This document shows positions 16,389-25,300 of a stretch of 64,000 nucleotides of DNA, piece by piece. The position numbers were made by a program, and so were the translations under genes. Position 1 is the first letter of the stretch, and every line of letters starts with the position of its first letter. The DNA is from Roseateles_B sp041905785 (GTDB taxonomy: Bacteria > Pseudomonadota > Gammaproteobacteria > Burkholderiales > Burkholderiaceae_C). The DNA is taken from assembly GCA_041905785.1 (NCBI GenBank), contig JAYRKJ010000003.1, forward strand, positions 186,001 to 250,000, in the 5' to 3' direction. The notes beneath the pieces are model-generated. The model was given only the letters and a program-made list of their open reading frames with translations. It searched no databases and was not told the DNA's origin.

Positions 16389-16502
16389 AGTGGGCTTTTC
16401 CCGGTATCTGGCTGCGGGAAGGATGCGCCTTGGCGCCACGCAAGTGAGAGGCTGCGAGCAAGTGAGATCCGGCGAAGACCGGGTTTGACGGGCAAAGAAG
16501 CA

Positions 16503-16535
16503 GCACCGAACTGGCACCGAGCTGGCACCGAATGG
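16503..16535 (+). repeat. Three tandem 11-bp units in the rplM leader
   Basis: Three near-identical 11-base units of the form GCACCGA(A/G)CTG run head to tail from 16503 to 16535, about 100 bases before rplM. The last unit is degenerate. The stretch from 16258 to 16635 holds no other gene, only the promoter and this leader. Confidence 0.6.
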
Positions 16536-16635
16536 GGACCAAACGGACGCCAAACGGTGGGTCAAGCGTAGGAATTTCAGCCAGCGACTGCTGCGGACGG
16601 TGTTTTTTGCCAGCCGCGGCCAACGAAAGCAACTC

Positions 16636-17064
16636 ATGAAGACCTTCAGCGCCAAGCCGGCCGAGGTGACGCACGAGTGGTTTGTGATTGACGCCACCGA
16701 CAAGGTGCTCGGACGTGTTGCCAGCGAAGTGGCACTCCGTTTGCGCGGCAAGCACAAGGCCATTTACACGCCTCACGTGGATACCGGTGACTTCATCGTC
16801 GTGATCAACGCAGACAAGCTGCGCGTGACCGGCAACAAGGCCACCGACAAGGTGTACTACCGCCACAGCGGCTTCCCCGGCGGCATCTACGCCACCAAGT
16901 TCAAGGACATGCAAGCCAAGCATCCGGGCCGCGCCCTGGAGAAGGCTGTCAAGGGCATGCTGCCCAAGGGTCCCCTGGGCTACGCCATGGTGAAGAAGCT
17001 GAAGGTTTATGCTGGTGGCACCCACCCGCACACCGCCCAGCAGCCCAAGGCTCTGGAAATCTAA
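16636..17064 (+). CDS. rplM: 50S ribosomal protein L13
   Basis: The 142-residue protein is the typical length of L13 and carries TDKVLGRVASEVALRLRGKH, the YTPHVDTGDFIVVINA motif and KMLPKGPLG-like VKGMLPKGPLGYAMVKKLKVYAG. It is an early assembly protein of the large subunit and in E. coli a translational autorepressor of its own operon. The start ATG at 16636 gives MKTFSAKPAEV. rpsI follows nine bases after the stop, the universal rplM-rpsI operon. Confidence 0.99.
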   Translation: MKTFSAKPAEVTHEWFVIDATDKVLGRVASEVALRLRGKHKAIYTPHVDTGDFIVVINADKLRVTGNKATDKVYYRHSGFPGGIYATKFKDMQAKHPGRALEKAVKGMLPKGPLGYAMVKKLKVYAGGTHPHTAQQPKALEI

Positions 17065-17073
17065 GGAACGGCA

Positions 17074-17466
17074 ATGATCGGAAACTGGAATTACGGTACC
17101 GGCCGCCGCAAGTCGTCGGTCGCTCGCGTCTTCATCAAGAAGGGCACGGGCCAGATCATCGTCAACGGCAAGCCGCTGGATCAGTACTTCGGCCGTCAGA
17201 CGTCCATCATGGTCACCCGCCAGCCCCTGGTGCTGACCAACAATGGCGAAGCCTTCGACATCAAGGTGAACGTCCACGGTGGTGGCGAGTCCGGCCAAGC
17301 CGGTGCTGTCCGTCTGGGCATCACCCGTGCGCTGATCGACTACGACGCAGCCCTGAAGCCCGAACTGAGCCGCGCCGGCTTCGTCACGCGTGATGCGCGT
17401 GAAGTCGAGCGTAAGAAGGTCGGTCTGCACGGCGCCCGTCGTCGGAAGCAGTTCAGCAAGCGCTGA
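17074..17466 (+). CDS. rpsI: 30S ribosomal protein S9
   Basis: A 130-residue protein starting MIGNWNYGTGRRKSSVARVF, with the FGRQTS, VHGGGESGQAGAVRLGITRAL and the C-terminal RKKVGLHGARRRKQFSKR tail whose last lysine-arginine reaches the ribosomal P site. It is the standard second gene of the L13-S9 operon, ended by the terminator at 17531. Confidence 0.99.
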   Translation: MIGNWNYGTGRRKSSVARVFIKKGTGQIIVNGKPLDQYFGRQTSIMVTRQPLVLTNNGEAFDIKVNVHGGGESGQAGAVRLGITRALIDYDAALKPELSRAGFVTRDAREVERKKVGLHGARRRKQFSKR

Positions 17467-17530
17467 TCTTCCTGGCTGGCCTTGCGCCGGCCCGCCTGGA
17501 AGGACTCCCCGGAGTCTTTCCGGCACTTCG

Positions 17531-17556
17531 AAAGGCCGCTTTTGCGGCCTTTTGTC
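17531..17556 (+). terminator. Terminator of rplM-rpsI
   Basis: Stem AAAGGCCGC (17531-17539), TTTT loop and GCGGCCTTT (17544-17552) followed by further T. A smaller hairpin GACTCC/GGAGTC at about 17505-17518 precedes it. Confidence 0.88.
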
Positions 17557-17672
17557 ATTGGCATGGCGCATTCGATGCGATGCGTTGGCCTCAGGCGATG
17601 CAAGTTCCGGTCACCATGGACGCCAGGGCTCGAAAGCCCTTTGCATCACCGGGTCATGCAATGCTTTGTCGA

Positions 17673-17700
17673 ATACTTGAGTCTGACGCTGGGGGATAAT
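17673..17700 (+). promoter_or_regulatory. erpA promoter with an IscR type-1-like operator
   Basis: A -10 GATAAT lies at 17695-17700, with a start near 17707 and the erpA ATG at 17737. The 25 bases 17673-17697 match the E. coli IscR type-1 consensus at about 18 positions by eye: the left half ATACTTGA is good and the right half GGGGAT is weaker. Overlap with the promoter would suit repression by Fe-S-loaded IscR, which controls erpA in E. coli. No good -35 is visible. Confidence 0.4.
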
Positions 17701-17736
17701 CCCGGCATCTGACCTCTCTCCAGCAGGACACAAGCG

Positions 17737-18111
17737 ATGAGCGCAGTTCTCGAATCCACCACCGCCGGCCCCAGCGACATCCCGGCGCCCATCATCTTTA
17801 CCGACAGCGCTGCTGAAAAGGTGCGCGACCTGGTCGCCGAGGAAGGCAATCCGGAGCTGAAGCTGCGCGTCTTCGTGCAAGGCGGTGGCTGTTCGGGGTT
17901 CCAGTACGGCTTCACCTTCGACGAGGTGGCCAACGACGATGACACCCAGATGGTCAAGAACGGCGTCACGCTGCTGATCGATGCCATGAGCCTGCAATAC
18001 CTGATGGGTGCAGAGATCGACTACAAGGAAGATCTGCAGGGTGCGCAGTTCGTGATCAAGAACCCGAACGCCTCGACCACCTGTGGTTGCGGCTCCAGCT
18101 TCTCGGTCTGA
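17737..18111 (+). CDS. erpA: Iron-sulfur cluster insertion protein ErpA
   Basis: This 124-residue A-type carrier delivers Fe-S clusters to apoproteins. All three cluster-binding cysteines are present, one in QGGGCSGFQYGF and two in the C-terminal CGCGSSFSV. The central FVIKNPNASTT and the N-terminal IIFTDSAAEKVRDL are ErpA-type rather than IscA-type. It stands alone between the ribosomal operon and anmK, with its own promoter and terminator. Confidence 0.96.
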   Translation: MSAVLESTTAGPSDIPAPIIFTDSAAEKVRDLVAEEGNPELKLRVFVQGGGCSGFQYGFTFDEVANDDDTQMVKNGVTLLIDAMSLQYLMGAEIDYKEDLQGAQFVIKNPNASTTCGCGSSFSV

Positions 18112-18152
18112 GTCGCTGAGTTGAACCGGGGCCTCTTGCGCCCCCTCTCATG

Positions 18153-18184
18153 ACGCCGCAGGGCCAGAGCCGCTGCGGCGTTTT
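18153..18184 (+). terminator. Terminator after erpA
   Basis: ACGCCGCAG (18153-18161) pairs with CTGCGGCGT (18173-18181), followed by TTT. It lies in the gap between erpA and the convergent anmK. Confidence 0.8.
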
Positions 18185-18259
18185 GCATTTGCTGCGCCGG
18201 TGACGCGACCGGCGGGCAGGTTTCGGCGGTGCGCGCGCCGGGTCGCGAGGCGCCGAGGC

Positions 18260-19396
18260 TCAGGCGGGATGCCAGGCGCCCAGCACGCGCGGGCCGCGGG
18301 CGCCGGTAACGGCGGGGAGGTTGCCGGCCAGCCCTTCGCAATGGCGCATGGCCAGCCAGGCGAAGGCGGCCGATTCCACCTGCATCGCCGGCAAGCCCAG
18401 GGCATCGCTGGGCTGCACGGACCAGCTGGGCAGGGCGGCCTGAAGCCTTTGCATCAGCCGGCGGTTCAGGGCGCCTCCGCCGCATACCGCCAGCCGCCCC
18501 GTCGGGCCGCCGAGGGTGAGCAAGGGCTGGGCAATGGAGAGGGCGCTCAATTCCAGCAAGGTGGCCTGCACATCCTCGGCCCGGGCGCGTGCTGCGAACC
18601 CGGTCAGGTGCTGCTGCAGCCAGACCGGGTTGAAGAGGTCGCGGCCGGTGCTGCGCGGCGGGGGCTGCTGGAAGAAGGGCTCGGCCAGCATCGCCGCAAG
18701 CAGCTCAGGCAAGACCTGACCCTGCGCGGCCCAGGCGCCATCGGCGTCATAGGGCAGGCCTTGATGCAGGTGGATCCAGTGGTCCAGCAGGCAATTGCCG
18801 GGGCCGCAGTCGAAGCCGCGCGGTGCGTGCGCGGCGTCGAGGCTCAGCAGGCTGATATTGCTGATGCCGCCGATATTGAGCACAGCCTCGCAGCGTCCGG
18901 CGAACACCGACTGATGGAAGGCGGGCACCAAGGGGGCGCCCTGGCCGCCGGCGGCCACGTCGCGATTGCGCAGATCGGCCACCACGCCAATGCCCGTCAG
19001 TTCGGCCAGCAGTGAGGCATTGAGCAATTGCAGGGTGTAGCCGATACCGTCGAAGCCACCGGGGCGGTGGCGCACCGTCTGGCCGTGGGCGCCCAGGGCG
19101 CGAATGGGCACATCCGCATGCCGCTGGGTCAGGGTCAGGGCCAGGCTGGCATAGGCACGGGCCACGCCATTGGCGGCGAGCGCAGCGCGATGCAGCTCGT
19201 TGTCGCCTGGGACGTTCAGTGCCATCAGCTCGGCGCGCAGTCCCGGCTCGAAGGGGGCGAAGACATGGTCCAGCACCTGCATGGGTCCGTCGGGACTGAT
19301 GGAGGCCAGCACGGCATCCACCCCGTCCAAGGAGGTGCCGGACATCAGGCCGATGTAGCGCGTGCTGGAGGCGGGGGATGGGGCGGGGGCGCTCAT
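18260..19396 (-). CDS. anmK: Anhydro-N-acetylmuramic acid kinase
   Basis: The 378-residue sugar kinase converts 1,6-anhydro-MurNAc from cell-wall recycling to MurNAc-6-phosphate. YIGLMSGTSLDGVDAVLA is the N-terminal phosphate-binding signature. GAHGQTVRHRP, NIGGISNISLL and GFDCGPGNCLLDHW carry the substrate and catalytic residues, and VCGGGALNRRLM the ATP-binding loop. It lies 27 bases downstream of an M23 peptidase gene on the same strand, which together suggest a small wall-turnover operon divergent from tyrS. Confidence 0.96.
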   Translation of the reverse strand: MSAPAPSPASSTRYIGLMSGTSLDGVDAVLASISPDGPMQVLDHVFAPFEPGLRAELMALNVPGDNELHRAALAANGVARAYASLALTLTQRHADVPIRALGAHGQTVRHRPGGFDGIGYTLQLLNASLLAELTGIGVVADLRNRDVAAGGQGAPLVPAFHQSVFAGRCEAVLNIGGISNISLLSLDAAHAPRGFDCGPGNCLLDHWIHLHQGLPYDADGAWAAQGQVLPELLAAMLAEPFFQQPPPRSTGRDLFNPVWLQQHLTGFAARARAEDVQATLLELSALSIAQPLLTLGGPTGRLAVCGGGALNRRLMQRLQAALPSWSVQPSDALGLPAMQVESAAFAWLAMRHCEGLAGNLPAVTGARGPRVLGAWHPA

Positions 19397-19423
19397 GGCG
19401 CGGCCTGTTGGGCAGGCGGGAGC

Positions 19424-20806
19424 TCAGTCGGCGTCGGTGACGCCCTGGCCCAGCGAGCGGGCCACGTCGATCTGCGTGCGTGCGGCCTGGGCGGTCTGCT
19501 GGAACTGCGTCTTGGCGTAAGCGGGCAGGGTCAGCGACTCGGATGCGCGAGCGATGGCGCGCGGGTCCTGGTGCTGGCCCTTGACGCGGAATTCGAAGTG
19601 CAGGTGCGGCCCGGTGGCCCAGCCGGTCGCGCCAACGGCGCCGATCTTCTGCCCCTGCTCGACGCGCTGGCCCTTCTTGACGTCGATGCGGCTCAGGTGG
19701 GCGTAGACGGTGATGCGGTCGTTGGCGTGGCGCACGTGGACCACGTTGCCGAAGCCGTTCTGCCAGCCGGCGGATTCCACCACGCCGTCACCCACCGTCT
19801 GCACCGCCGTGCCCGTGGGCGCGCCGTAGTCCACGCCCAGGTGCGCGCGCCAGGTCTGCAGGATGGGATGCATGCGCATCGAGAAGCCCGAAGTCACGCG
19901 CGAGAAGGGCAGGGGGCTGGCCAGGAAGGCGCGGCGCTTGCTTTGCCCGTCCATGGTGTAGAAGCTGCCCTTGCCGGTCACGCTGTCGCGGAACCACACG
20001 GCGCTGTAACTGCGACCGTTGTTGACGAACTCGCCTGCCAGCACCTTGCCCGCGCCGCCGTCCCAGGTGATGGGCTCGCCGTCGGCGGTCAGGCCTTCAT
20101 AGACGACCGAGAAGCGGTCGCCCTTGCGCAGTTCGCGGTGGAAATCGATGTCGCCCGAGAACATCTCGGCGATCTGGGAGGCGATGGCGTCGGGGATGCG
20201 GGCATCGTCGGTTGCGGCCCACAGTGAGCTGCGGATGGTGCCGCTGGCCAGGCGCACCTGGGACTGCAGCGGGGCCGTCTCCAGCACGGCCTTGATGCCG
20301 CCCGTGCCGCGCTCGATGCGCAGGCGCGAGAAGTGCGTGGCTTGCTGCTCCGGACGCTCGGCCGGGTAGCGGGCGATGAGCGACTCGACCCGGCCCGAGG
20401 GCAGGGCATGGAGCTGGATCAGCTTGCCGGCACGGCCTTGCAGCACGCGGCGCCCGGTAGCGTCATTGCGCAGGAAGGTCGCGAACTCGGGGTCGAAGGC
20501 GCCCAGGCGCTTGAGCAGGCTGTCCGCCGTGTCGCTGCTGCGGGTGAGGTCGTTGCGGCTCAGGGCCACTTCGTGCTCGGCCAGCTCGGACAGCTGTGCC
20601 GCCAGGTCGTGCGTCTGCACGGTCTCGGCGATGGTGGTCTGGGGCAGGTCCTGGGCGTCCGGCGCCAGCGGCGCCACGCCAAAGGCCGTCACGGCAAAAC
20701 CACTGAGCAGGCCCACCAGGGTGCCTGTCAAGGCGCGCGGATGCCGAGCCGCGAAGGCTTCGGCACGCCTCATCACCTGGTTCAGTTCCTTGGTCCAGTC
20801 AGTCAC
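19424..20806 (-). CDS. M23 family peptidoglycan endopeptidase, MepM-like
   Basis: The 460-residue protein has a cytoplasmic N-terminus, one membrane anchor (about residues 24-46, GTLVGLLSGFAVTAFGVAPL), a coiled/LysM-like middle and a C-terminal LytM domain. HPILQTWRAHLGVDYGAPTG supplies the first zinc His and Asp, and TGPHLHFEFRVKG the HxH pair, so the enzyme should be active. It probably cleaves cross-links in the periplasm, as MepM does. The order M23 peptidase-anmK divergent from tyrS is common in beta- and gammaproteobacteria. The tail ends SLGQGVTDAD. Confidence 0.92.
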   Translation of the reverse strand: MTDWTKELNQVMRRAEAFAARHPRALTGTLVGLLSGFAVTAFGVAPLAPDAQDLPQTTIAETVQTHDLAAQLSELAEHEVALSRNDLTRSSDTADSLLKRLGAFDPEFATFLRNDATGRRVLQGRAGKLIQLHALPSGRVESLIARYPAERPEQQATHFSRLRIERGTGGIKAVLETAPLQSQVRLASGTIRSSLWAATDDARIPDAIASQIAEMFSGDIDFHRELRKGDRFSVVYEGLTADGEPITWDGGAGKVLAGEFVNNGRSYSAVWFRDSVTGKGSFYTMDGQSKRRAFLASPLPFSRVTSGFSMRMHPILQTWRAHLGVDYGAPTGTAVQTVGDGVVESAGWQNGFGNVVHVRHANDRITVYAHLSRIDVKKGQRVEQGQKIGAVGATGWATGPHLHFEFRVKGQHQDPRAIARASESLTLPAYAKTQFQQTAQAARTQIDVARSLGQGVTDAD

Positions 20807-20903
20807 GCTCGCGGTCCCAGTCTTCTTTGCTTCTCTGTTTTCGTTCTGGACCGCGCCCTCGACGGTGGCCTGGATGAGACGCGGTCCACGCAGGACCGTC
20901 CAC

Positions 20904-20970
20904 TAGAATCCAGCACTTTTGCGGCCGTCCAAAACTGGCCGCTCTGGCCAAAACTGGCGCCGAGTATACC
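20904..20970 (+). promoter_or_regulatory. Candidate tyrS promoter region with 11-bp direct repeats
   Basis: The divergent gap 20807-21050 contains TAGAAT (20904-20909) and TATACC (20965-20970) as possible -10 boxes, neither with a clear -35. Between them CCAAAACTGGC occurs twice in direct orientation, at 20929-20939 and 20948-20958, 19 bases apart. The repeats could be an operator; no known tyrS regulator is implied. Confidence 0.4.
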
Positions 20971-21050
20971 CAGAGCCCCCCTAGATCAAGGGCTGGGAAA
21001 CCCGGTTCCAGGCCGATTCCCGCTGCGCATCGCCCTCACGAGAGCTCTTC

Positions 21051-22298
21051 ATGTCCGAATCGCGAACCGATACCCCGGCCAAGCCGGCTTACCCCGTCAC
21101 CGACCGGGTGCAGGAAGCCCTGCGCATCAGCTTGCGCGGCTGCGAAGAGCTGCTGCCGCAGCCGGACTGGCTGCAGAAGCTGGCCCGCTCCGAAGCCACC
21201 GGTACGCCGCTGCGCATCAAGCTGGGCCTGGACCCGACCGCACCGGACATCCACATCGGCCACACCGTGGTGCTCAACAAGATGCGTCAGCTGCAGGATC
21301 TGGGTCACCAGGTGATCTTCCTGATCGGCGACTTCACCTCCATGATCGGCGACCCCTCCGGCCGCAACAGCACGCGCCCGCCGCTGACCAAGGAGCAGAT
21401 CCAGGCCAATGCCGAGACCTACTACAAGCAGGCCAGCCTGGTGCTGGACCCGGCGCGCACCGAGATCCGCTACAACAGCGAATGGAGCGAGCCCCTGGGT
21501 GCCAGCGGCATGATCCAGCTGGCCGCCAAGTACACCGTGGCCCGCATGATGGAGCGCGACGACTTCGCCAAGCGCTTCGCCAGCCAGACGCCCATCTCGG
21601 TGCACGAGTTCCTCTACCCGCTGATGCAGGGCTATGACTCCGTCGCGCTGAAGGCCGACCTGGAGCTGGGCGGCACCGATCAGAAGTTCAATCTGCTGAT
21701 GGGTCGCCACCTGCAGGCCGAGTACGGTCAGGAGCCGCAGTGCATCCTGACCATGCCGCTGCTGGAGGGCCTGGATGGCGTGGACAAGATGTCCAAGTCC
21801 AAGAACAACTATGTGGGCATCACGGAAGCCGCGAACACCATGTTCGCCAAGATCCTGTCCATCAGCGACGAGCTGATGTGGAAGTGGTTCAACCTGCTGT
21901 CCTTCAAGAGCCTGGACGAGATCGCCGCGCTCAAGAAAGAGGTCGAAGGAGGCCGCAATCCGAAGGACGCCAAGGTCATGCTGGCCAAGGAGATCACGGC
22001 GCGCTTCCACAGCAGTGCCGCGGCCGAGGCCGCCGAGGCCGACTTCAACAACCGCGCCAAGGGCGGCATTCCGGACGACATCCCCGAGGTCAGCCTGAGC
22101 GGCGCGCCGCTGGGGATCGCCGCGGTGCTGAAGTCGGCCGGCCTGGTGGCCTCCAACAGCGAAGGCATGCGCATGATCGAGCAGAACGGCGTGCGCATCG
22201 ACGGTACCGTCATCAGCGACAAGGGCTTGAAGCTGGAGGCCGGCACCGTGGTCGTGCAGGTGGGCAAGCGCAAGTTCGCCAAGGTCACCATCGCCTGA
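21051..22298 (+). CDS. tyrS: Tyrosyl-tRNA synthetase
   Basis: A 415-residue class I synthetase. LDPTAPDIHIGHTVVL contains the HIGH box, MSKSKNNYVGI the KMSKS loop (DKMSKSKN), and the C-terminal about 60 residues are an S4 RNA-binding domain (IEQNGVRIDGTVISDKGL). The length and the HIGH form place it in the TyrRS group common in betaproteobacteria. It is divergent from the M23 peptidase gene and ends in a shared terminator with the Tricorn-like gene. Confidence 0.98.
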   Translation: MSESRTDTPAKPAYPVTDRVQEALRISLRGCEELLPQPDWLQKLARSEATGTPLRIKLGLDPTAPDIHIGHTVVLNKMRQLQDLGHQVIFLIGDFTSMIGDPSGRNSTRPPLTKEQIQANAETYYKQASLVLDPARTEIRYNSEWSEPLGASGMIQLAAKYTVARMMERDDFAKRFASQTPISVHEFLYPLMQGYDSVALKADLELGGTDQKFNLLMGRHLQAEYGQEPQCILTMPLLEGLDGVDKMSKSKNNYVGITEAANTMFAKILSISDELMWKWFNLLSFKSLDEIAALKKEVEGGRNPKDAKVMLAKEITARFHSSAAAEAAEADFNNRAKGGIPDDIPEVSLSGAPLGIAAVLKSAGLVASNSEGMRMIEQNGVRIDGTVISDKGLKLEAGTVVVQVGKRKFAKVTIA

Positions 22299-22317
22299 GA
22301 TCGAGCGCGCCATGAGA

Positions 22318-22345
22318 AACGGGAGGCCGTCGAGCCTCCCGTTTT
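22318..22345. terminator. Bidirectional terminator between tyrS and the Tricorn-like gene
   Basis: AACGGGAGGC (22318-22327) pairs with GCCTCCCGTT (22334-22343), with T on one side and A on the other, so it can end both convergent transcripts. Confidence 0.88.
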
Positions 22346-22384
22346 GCTTGCATCGGCCCCTTTTCATTGGGGCCGATCACGGCC

Positions 22385-25300
22385 TCAGGGCTTGACCGGG
22401 CGAGGATAAGCCCCGGGCTTGGGCTGCACCACCGGCTGCTCGGTCATGCGCTTCTTGAGCTCGGCGATGGCGCGCTCCAGCTGCGCATCCTGGCCCTTGA
22501 ACGTGGCGCGCGGCAGGTTGTCCACCTCGATGTCCGGCGTCACGCCCTTGCCTTCGATGAGGAACTTGCCGTTGATGTCCATCTGCCCGGTCTCGGCGGC
22601 GCGCATGATGCCGTTGTCCAGCAACCGGTTGCGGTCGGACAGCCAGACGCCGGCGCCCGAGCTGGTCTTGCCGATCACGGGGCCCAGGCCCAAGCGCTTG
22701 AAGCCTTCGGAGAAGGTCTCGCCGTCGGAGTAGGTGTCCTCGTTCATCAGCACCACGGCGTGGCCGCGGAAGACGTGCTGCATGTTCGGGTAGGGCTTGG
22801 ACCCTTCCGGGGAGCGGCGCTGCCAGAAGGCCCAGGCGCGGCGCAGCAGCTTCTCGAGGATCCAGCTGTCGATGTTGCCGCCGTTGTTGTAGCGGACATC
22901 GATGATCAGGCCGTCGCGGTCGCTGGCGGCGTAGAACTCGCGAGCGAAGTCGGCGATGTCGTTCGGCCCCATGGCGCGCAGGTGCACATAGCCGATGCGG
23001 CCCTCGCCGGCCTTCTCCACGATCTTGGCGCGGCTCACGCGCCAGTCGTTGTAGCGCAGTTCGTTGTCGCGTCGTGCCGCCACGGGAACGACGATCTTCT
23101 GCACGGTCTTGCCCTCGGCCGTCTTCACGTCCAGCAGGACCTGCTTGCCAGCCTGGCCGCGCAGCAGCTCGGAGACATGCGGGGCTTCGCCGGTCTTGCG
23201 GCCATTGATGGCCGTGATGACGTCGCCGGCCTTGAGGCCCAGACCGGGGGCGGCCAGCGGGCCGGCCTCGCTGGGCAGCTCGGGGTCGGCTTCGTAGAGG
23301 TGCTCGATGCGCCAGCCCTCGGCCACCTTGGTCAGGCGCGCGCCCAGGCCGGCGAGGCCGGGTTCCTCGGGGCCCTGGCGCGTCTCCCCGGGGTTGACCT
23401 GGCTGTGCAGGGCGCTGAGCTCGCTCACCATTTGAGCCATCAGCTCAGCCAGCTCATAGCGGTCGGTCAGGCGATCCAGCAGCGGCGCATACTTGGCGCG
23501 CACGGCCTTCCAGTCCACGCCGTGCATGTCCTTGTCGTAGAAGTGATCGCGGTGCATGCGCCAGGCATCGGCGAACATCTGCTTCCACTCGGCGCGCGGC
23601 TGGGTGGCGATCTGCCAGTCGCTCCAGCGCACCTGGAACTTCGCCGTTTCGGGCGGCAGCTTGGGTGTGGCGTCGACAATCATCAGCTCCGGCCCGCCGG
23701 CGCCGCCGCGCATCAGCATGAGCTTCTTGCCGTCGGCGCTGAGCTCGTAGCCGCGCACATCGCCCGACAGCACTTCGGCCGGCGTGCCCTGGTTGTCGAT
23801 GGCAAGGCTCTTGAGGCTGGTCTTGCGCTCCAGGTCCTGGTCCAGGAACCACAGGCGTTTGCCGTCGGTGCGCAGCGCACGGTAATTGCCGGCCGGAACG
23901 GGCAGCTCGTACAGGCGCTGGGCCAGGCCTTCGGTCACGATGGCGGGCTTGGCCTTGGGGTCAGGTTTTGCCTCCGGCTTGGCGTCGGCCTTGGCATCCG
24001 GTTTTTCGTCGGGCTTGGCCTCTGCCTTGGGGTCAGGCTTTGCCTCCGACTTGCCCTCGACCTCCAGCTCGTCCTTGGGCGCGAAGGGCGAACGCAGGCC
24101 GGGCTGCAGGGCCAGGGCGTAGAGCTTGCCGCGCTTGTCGAAGAAGGGGCCCATGTTGCGGTCGCCCCAGGGGCTGCCGTTGCCCGTGACCTGGTAATTG
24201 CGCTCCGAGACGAAGTAAAGCCACTTGCCGTCCGGGCTGAAGGCGGGCGAGTTGCTGTCGTAGCGGTCGCTGGTGAGGCGGTGGGTCCGGCCGTCTGCCA
24301 GGGTGTGGAGCATCAGCTGGCCGCGGTCCGGGTTGCGCAGGGGCATCACGAAGGCCAGGGCCTTGCCGTCGCTGCTCCAGGCGAGGTCGCTGGGGTTGCC
24401 CTCGAGCTGGTCCTGGCCGATCAGCCGGGTGCTGGGCTGAGGCTGGGCCTTGAGGTCGGTGAGGTAGATCCGCCCTTCCTTGTCGGTGTGCGCGAGGTAG
24501 CGGCCGTCGGGCGAGGGGAACAGGGCTGTGCGCTGGGTGCTGGCGCCGTGGGTGATCTGCTGCGGTTTGCCCAGGCCGTTGGCGGGGAAGCGCCAGATTT
24601 CCTGCTCGTCGCTGAAGTCGCAGATGGCGAAGACGCTCTTGCTGTCGCTGCTGAACTCGCCCTTCTTGCAGGCGCCGTCGGCAGGCAGCGCGAGCTCGGC
24701 GCGGCGCAGCGGGCCCACACCCTGGGTGGCCAGGTGGCCGCGCGAGGCCAGCAGCACGCGCTCGCCGTTGGGCGCCAGCGCGGTCTCGGTCAGGAAGTCC
24801 TGCGGGCGCTTGATCCAGCGCTCACGCTGCTGGTCGAAATCGCCGCCCAGCGCGATGTCGAGCTTGCGCGGTGCCGCGCCCTGCACGAGGTCCACGAGGT
24901 ACAGATCGGCACCCAGAGCGTAGACCACGCGGCCGGCGTCGATGGAGGCATGGCGGATGTCCCAGCCCTTGTGCTGCGTGTGCTGGCGCAGGTCAGCGCC
25001 TTGGCTGTTGACGGACCAGAGGTTGACCGTGCCGTCGCGGTCGGAGAGGAAGGCCACGCGCTCCTCGCTGCCCAAGCGGTAGGGCATGGGGCGGCGGTCG
25101 TTGTTGCCCTCGGCGATGAAGGGGCGGGCTTCCGCGTCGCCGGCCAGGTCAAGGGACCACAGCCGTGCCAGCGCACCACCGCGGTACTGGCGGGCGTTGT
25201 CGCCGCGCAGGCCGCTGCGGGTGAAGTAGAGGGTCTTGCCGTCGGCGCTCAGGGCCCCGTCGCTGGCCTGGGCTACGGGCAGGGCGCGGCGCTGCAGAGT

